Of a stretch of DNA of 5,943 nt, positions 5,073 through 5,943 are shown one piece after another; the first letter of the stretch is position 1, and every line of letters starts with the position of its first letter. This stretch comes from an uncultured Bacillota bacterium. GTDB taxonomy: Bacteria; Bacillota; Clostridia; Christensenellales; QAND01. The DNA is taken from the NCBI GenBank assembly GCA_905208455.1, contig CAJLPK010000090.1, positions 1 through 5,943 of the forward strand, written 5' to 3'. Made by a program: the position numbers and the translations under genes. The notes below the pieces were generated by a model. That model saw only the letters and a list, made by a program, of their open reading frames with translations, was not told the origin of the DNA and searched no databases.

Positions 5073-5909
5073 ATGGCATATACCAATTTTATCCCGGAGC
5101 TCTGGGCGGAGAAGATCCAGCGCGAAAACGAAAAGATGCTGGTGCTGGCCAAGCTTTGCAACCGCCAATGGGAGGGCGAACTGAAGAAAAAGGGGGACAC
5201 GGTGCACATCCTGGGCATCGGCGCCCCCACCATCGGGGATTATGACGGCACCTCCATCGAGGCGCCGGAAACGCTGAAGGATACCTCCATCCCGCTGGTC
5301 ATCGACAAGGCGAAATACTTCAACGTGCTGGTGGACGATGTGGACCGCCGCCAGGCCGCGGGCGACATCATGGAGTATATTTTGCAGGAAGCCAGCGAGG
5401 CGCTGGCCGTGCAGGAGGACAGCGACATTGCGGCCTGCATTTCCGCGGGCGTAAAGAGCGAAAACAAAATCGCGGCCGCCAGCGTGACGGCCACCGGCGA
5501 TACCAGCGCCCGCCGCTATCTGCAAAAGGCCAAGACCATGCTGTATAAAAACGGCGTGAAGAAAAACAGCGAGATCGTGGCGGTGGTAAGCCCGGACTTT
5601 TTGGAGCGCGTGGAGATCGAGGTGGAAAACCTGGAGACGGACAACACCAAGACCGCGACCAACGGCTTTGTCGGCAAGACCAGCGGCATTTCGCTGTATC
5701 TTTCCAACAACATCCACACCGAGAGCGAAAAAGAGCATATCTATGTGATGACGCGGCGCGCGGTGGCGCATGCCAGCCAGATCAACGAGGTAAAGGCCTA
5801 TTCGCCGGAGGACCTGTTTGCAGATGCGGTCAAGGGGCTGAACACCTACGGCACCAAGGTCGTGCGCCCCGGCGAGCTGGTGGTGCTGGAAGTGGCGGCG
5901 TATGCGTAA
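5073..5909 (+). CDS. Major capsid protein (HK97-fold coat protein)
   Basis: This encodes a 278-residue major capsid protein, the shell subunit of the head. The N-terminus carries the motif NFIPELWAEKIQRE (residues 5-18), then NRQWEGELKKKGDTVHI (30-46), IGDYDG (54-59) and IDKAKYFNVLVDDVDRRQA (77-95). These are the pattern of the Firmicutes phage coat proteins related to P22 gene 5-type HK97-fold shells. An acidic helix follows (DIMEYILQEASEALAVQEDSD, 98-118), then a mixed C-terminal region ending in a hydrophobic strand (ELVVLEVAAYA). The length is normal for the family. There is no N-terminal pro-domain, which fits a separate scaffold gene directly upstream. AAAGGAG (5056-5062) lies 10 bases before the ATG, and only 33 bases separate it from the scaffold stop, so both are probably on one late transcript. 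Codon use is GC-rich and regular, without any repeat-derived segment. Confidence 0.92.
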   Translation: MAYTNFIPELWAEKIQRENEKMLVLAKLCNRQWEGELKKKGDTVHILGIGAPTIGDYDGTSIEAPETLKDTSIPLVIDKAKYFNVLVDDVDRRQAAGDIMEYILQEASEALAVQEDSDIAACISAGVKSENKIAAASVTATGDTSARRYLQKAKTMLYKNGVKKNSEIVAVVSPDFLERVEIEVENLETDNTKTATNGFVGKTSGISLYLSNNIHTESEKEHIYVMTRRAVAHASQINEVKAYSPEDLFADAVKGLNTYGTKVVRPGELVVLEVAAYA

Positions 5910-5943
5910 GCGGCGCGCACTGGGGGACGAGGGGCGCAGGGGG
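5910..5943 (+). repeat. Repeat-like GC-rich sequence after the capsid gene (cut by window end)
   Basis: Immediately after the capsid stop the sequence GCGCGCACTGGGGGACGAGG resembles the end of the repeat core (GCGCCCACTGGGCGGGAA) and the linker that follows it at 1336-1355. The stem would be mostly broken in this copy. Only 34 bases are visible, so the match is suggestive; it would mean a further array starts here. Confidence 0.3.

Noticed and set aside
4689..5771. Minus-strand open frame opposite scaffold and capsid genes
   Set aside because: It is antisense to two well-supported genes, and its composition is that expected from reversed GC-rich codons.

Overview
The window is part of the head (virion structure) module of a tailed phage or prophage. 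The host is probably a GC-rich member of the Bacillota (Clostridia-like): the genes carry strong AGGAGG-type ribosome binding sites, and the portal, scaffold and capsid proteins look like those of Firmicutes siphophages. The host assignment is inference. The terminase genes expected upstream of the portal are not in the window.

Layout, left to right. Positions 1-363 hold a tandem array of a GC-rich unit of about 95 bp. Positions 358-690 (minus strand) encode a 110-residue protein with its own promoter, pointing against the head genes, like a phage cargo gene ('moron'). Positions 878-1171 (plus) encode a 97-residue single-pass membrane protein. A second repeat array (about 1176-1620) runs up to the portal gene (1636-3306). 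A 65-residue zinc-ribbon protein (3296-3493) overlaps the portal end by 11 bp. A third, more degenerate array (about 3607-4016) leads into the scaffold gene (4062-5039), followed 33 bp later by the major capsid gene (5073-5909). Capsid subunits assemble on the scaffold around the portal ring, so portal, scaffold and capsid form one assembly unit.

The unusual feature is the repeat family. Phage head genes are normally packed tightly, yet here hundreds of bases between them are filled with units made of a core of about 60-64 bp plus a linker of about 32-34 bp. All units have the same orientation. Each core begins with a CCCCGGGG-like palindrome and ends in a stem with a three-base loop. That stem is kept by compensatory changes in diverged units, which suggests a structured RNA or single-stranded DNA element. 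The third array continues in step into the scaffold coding sequence, where two units 96 bp (32 codons) apart encode part of the protein's N-terminus. One heptapeptide is repeated there with only synonymous differences. I do not recognise this repeat family.
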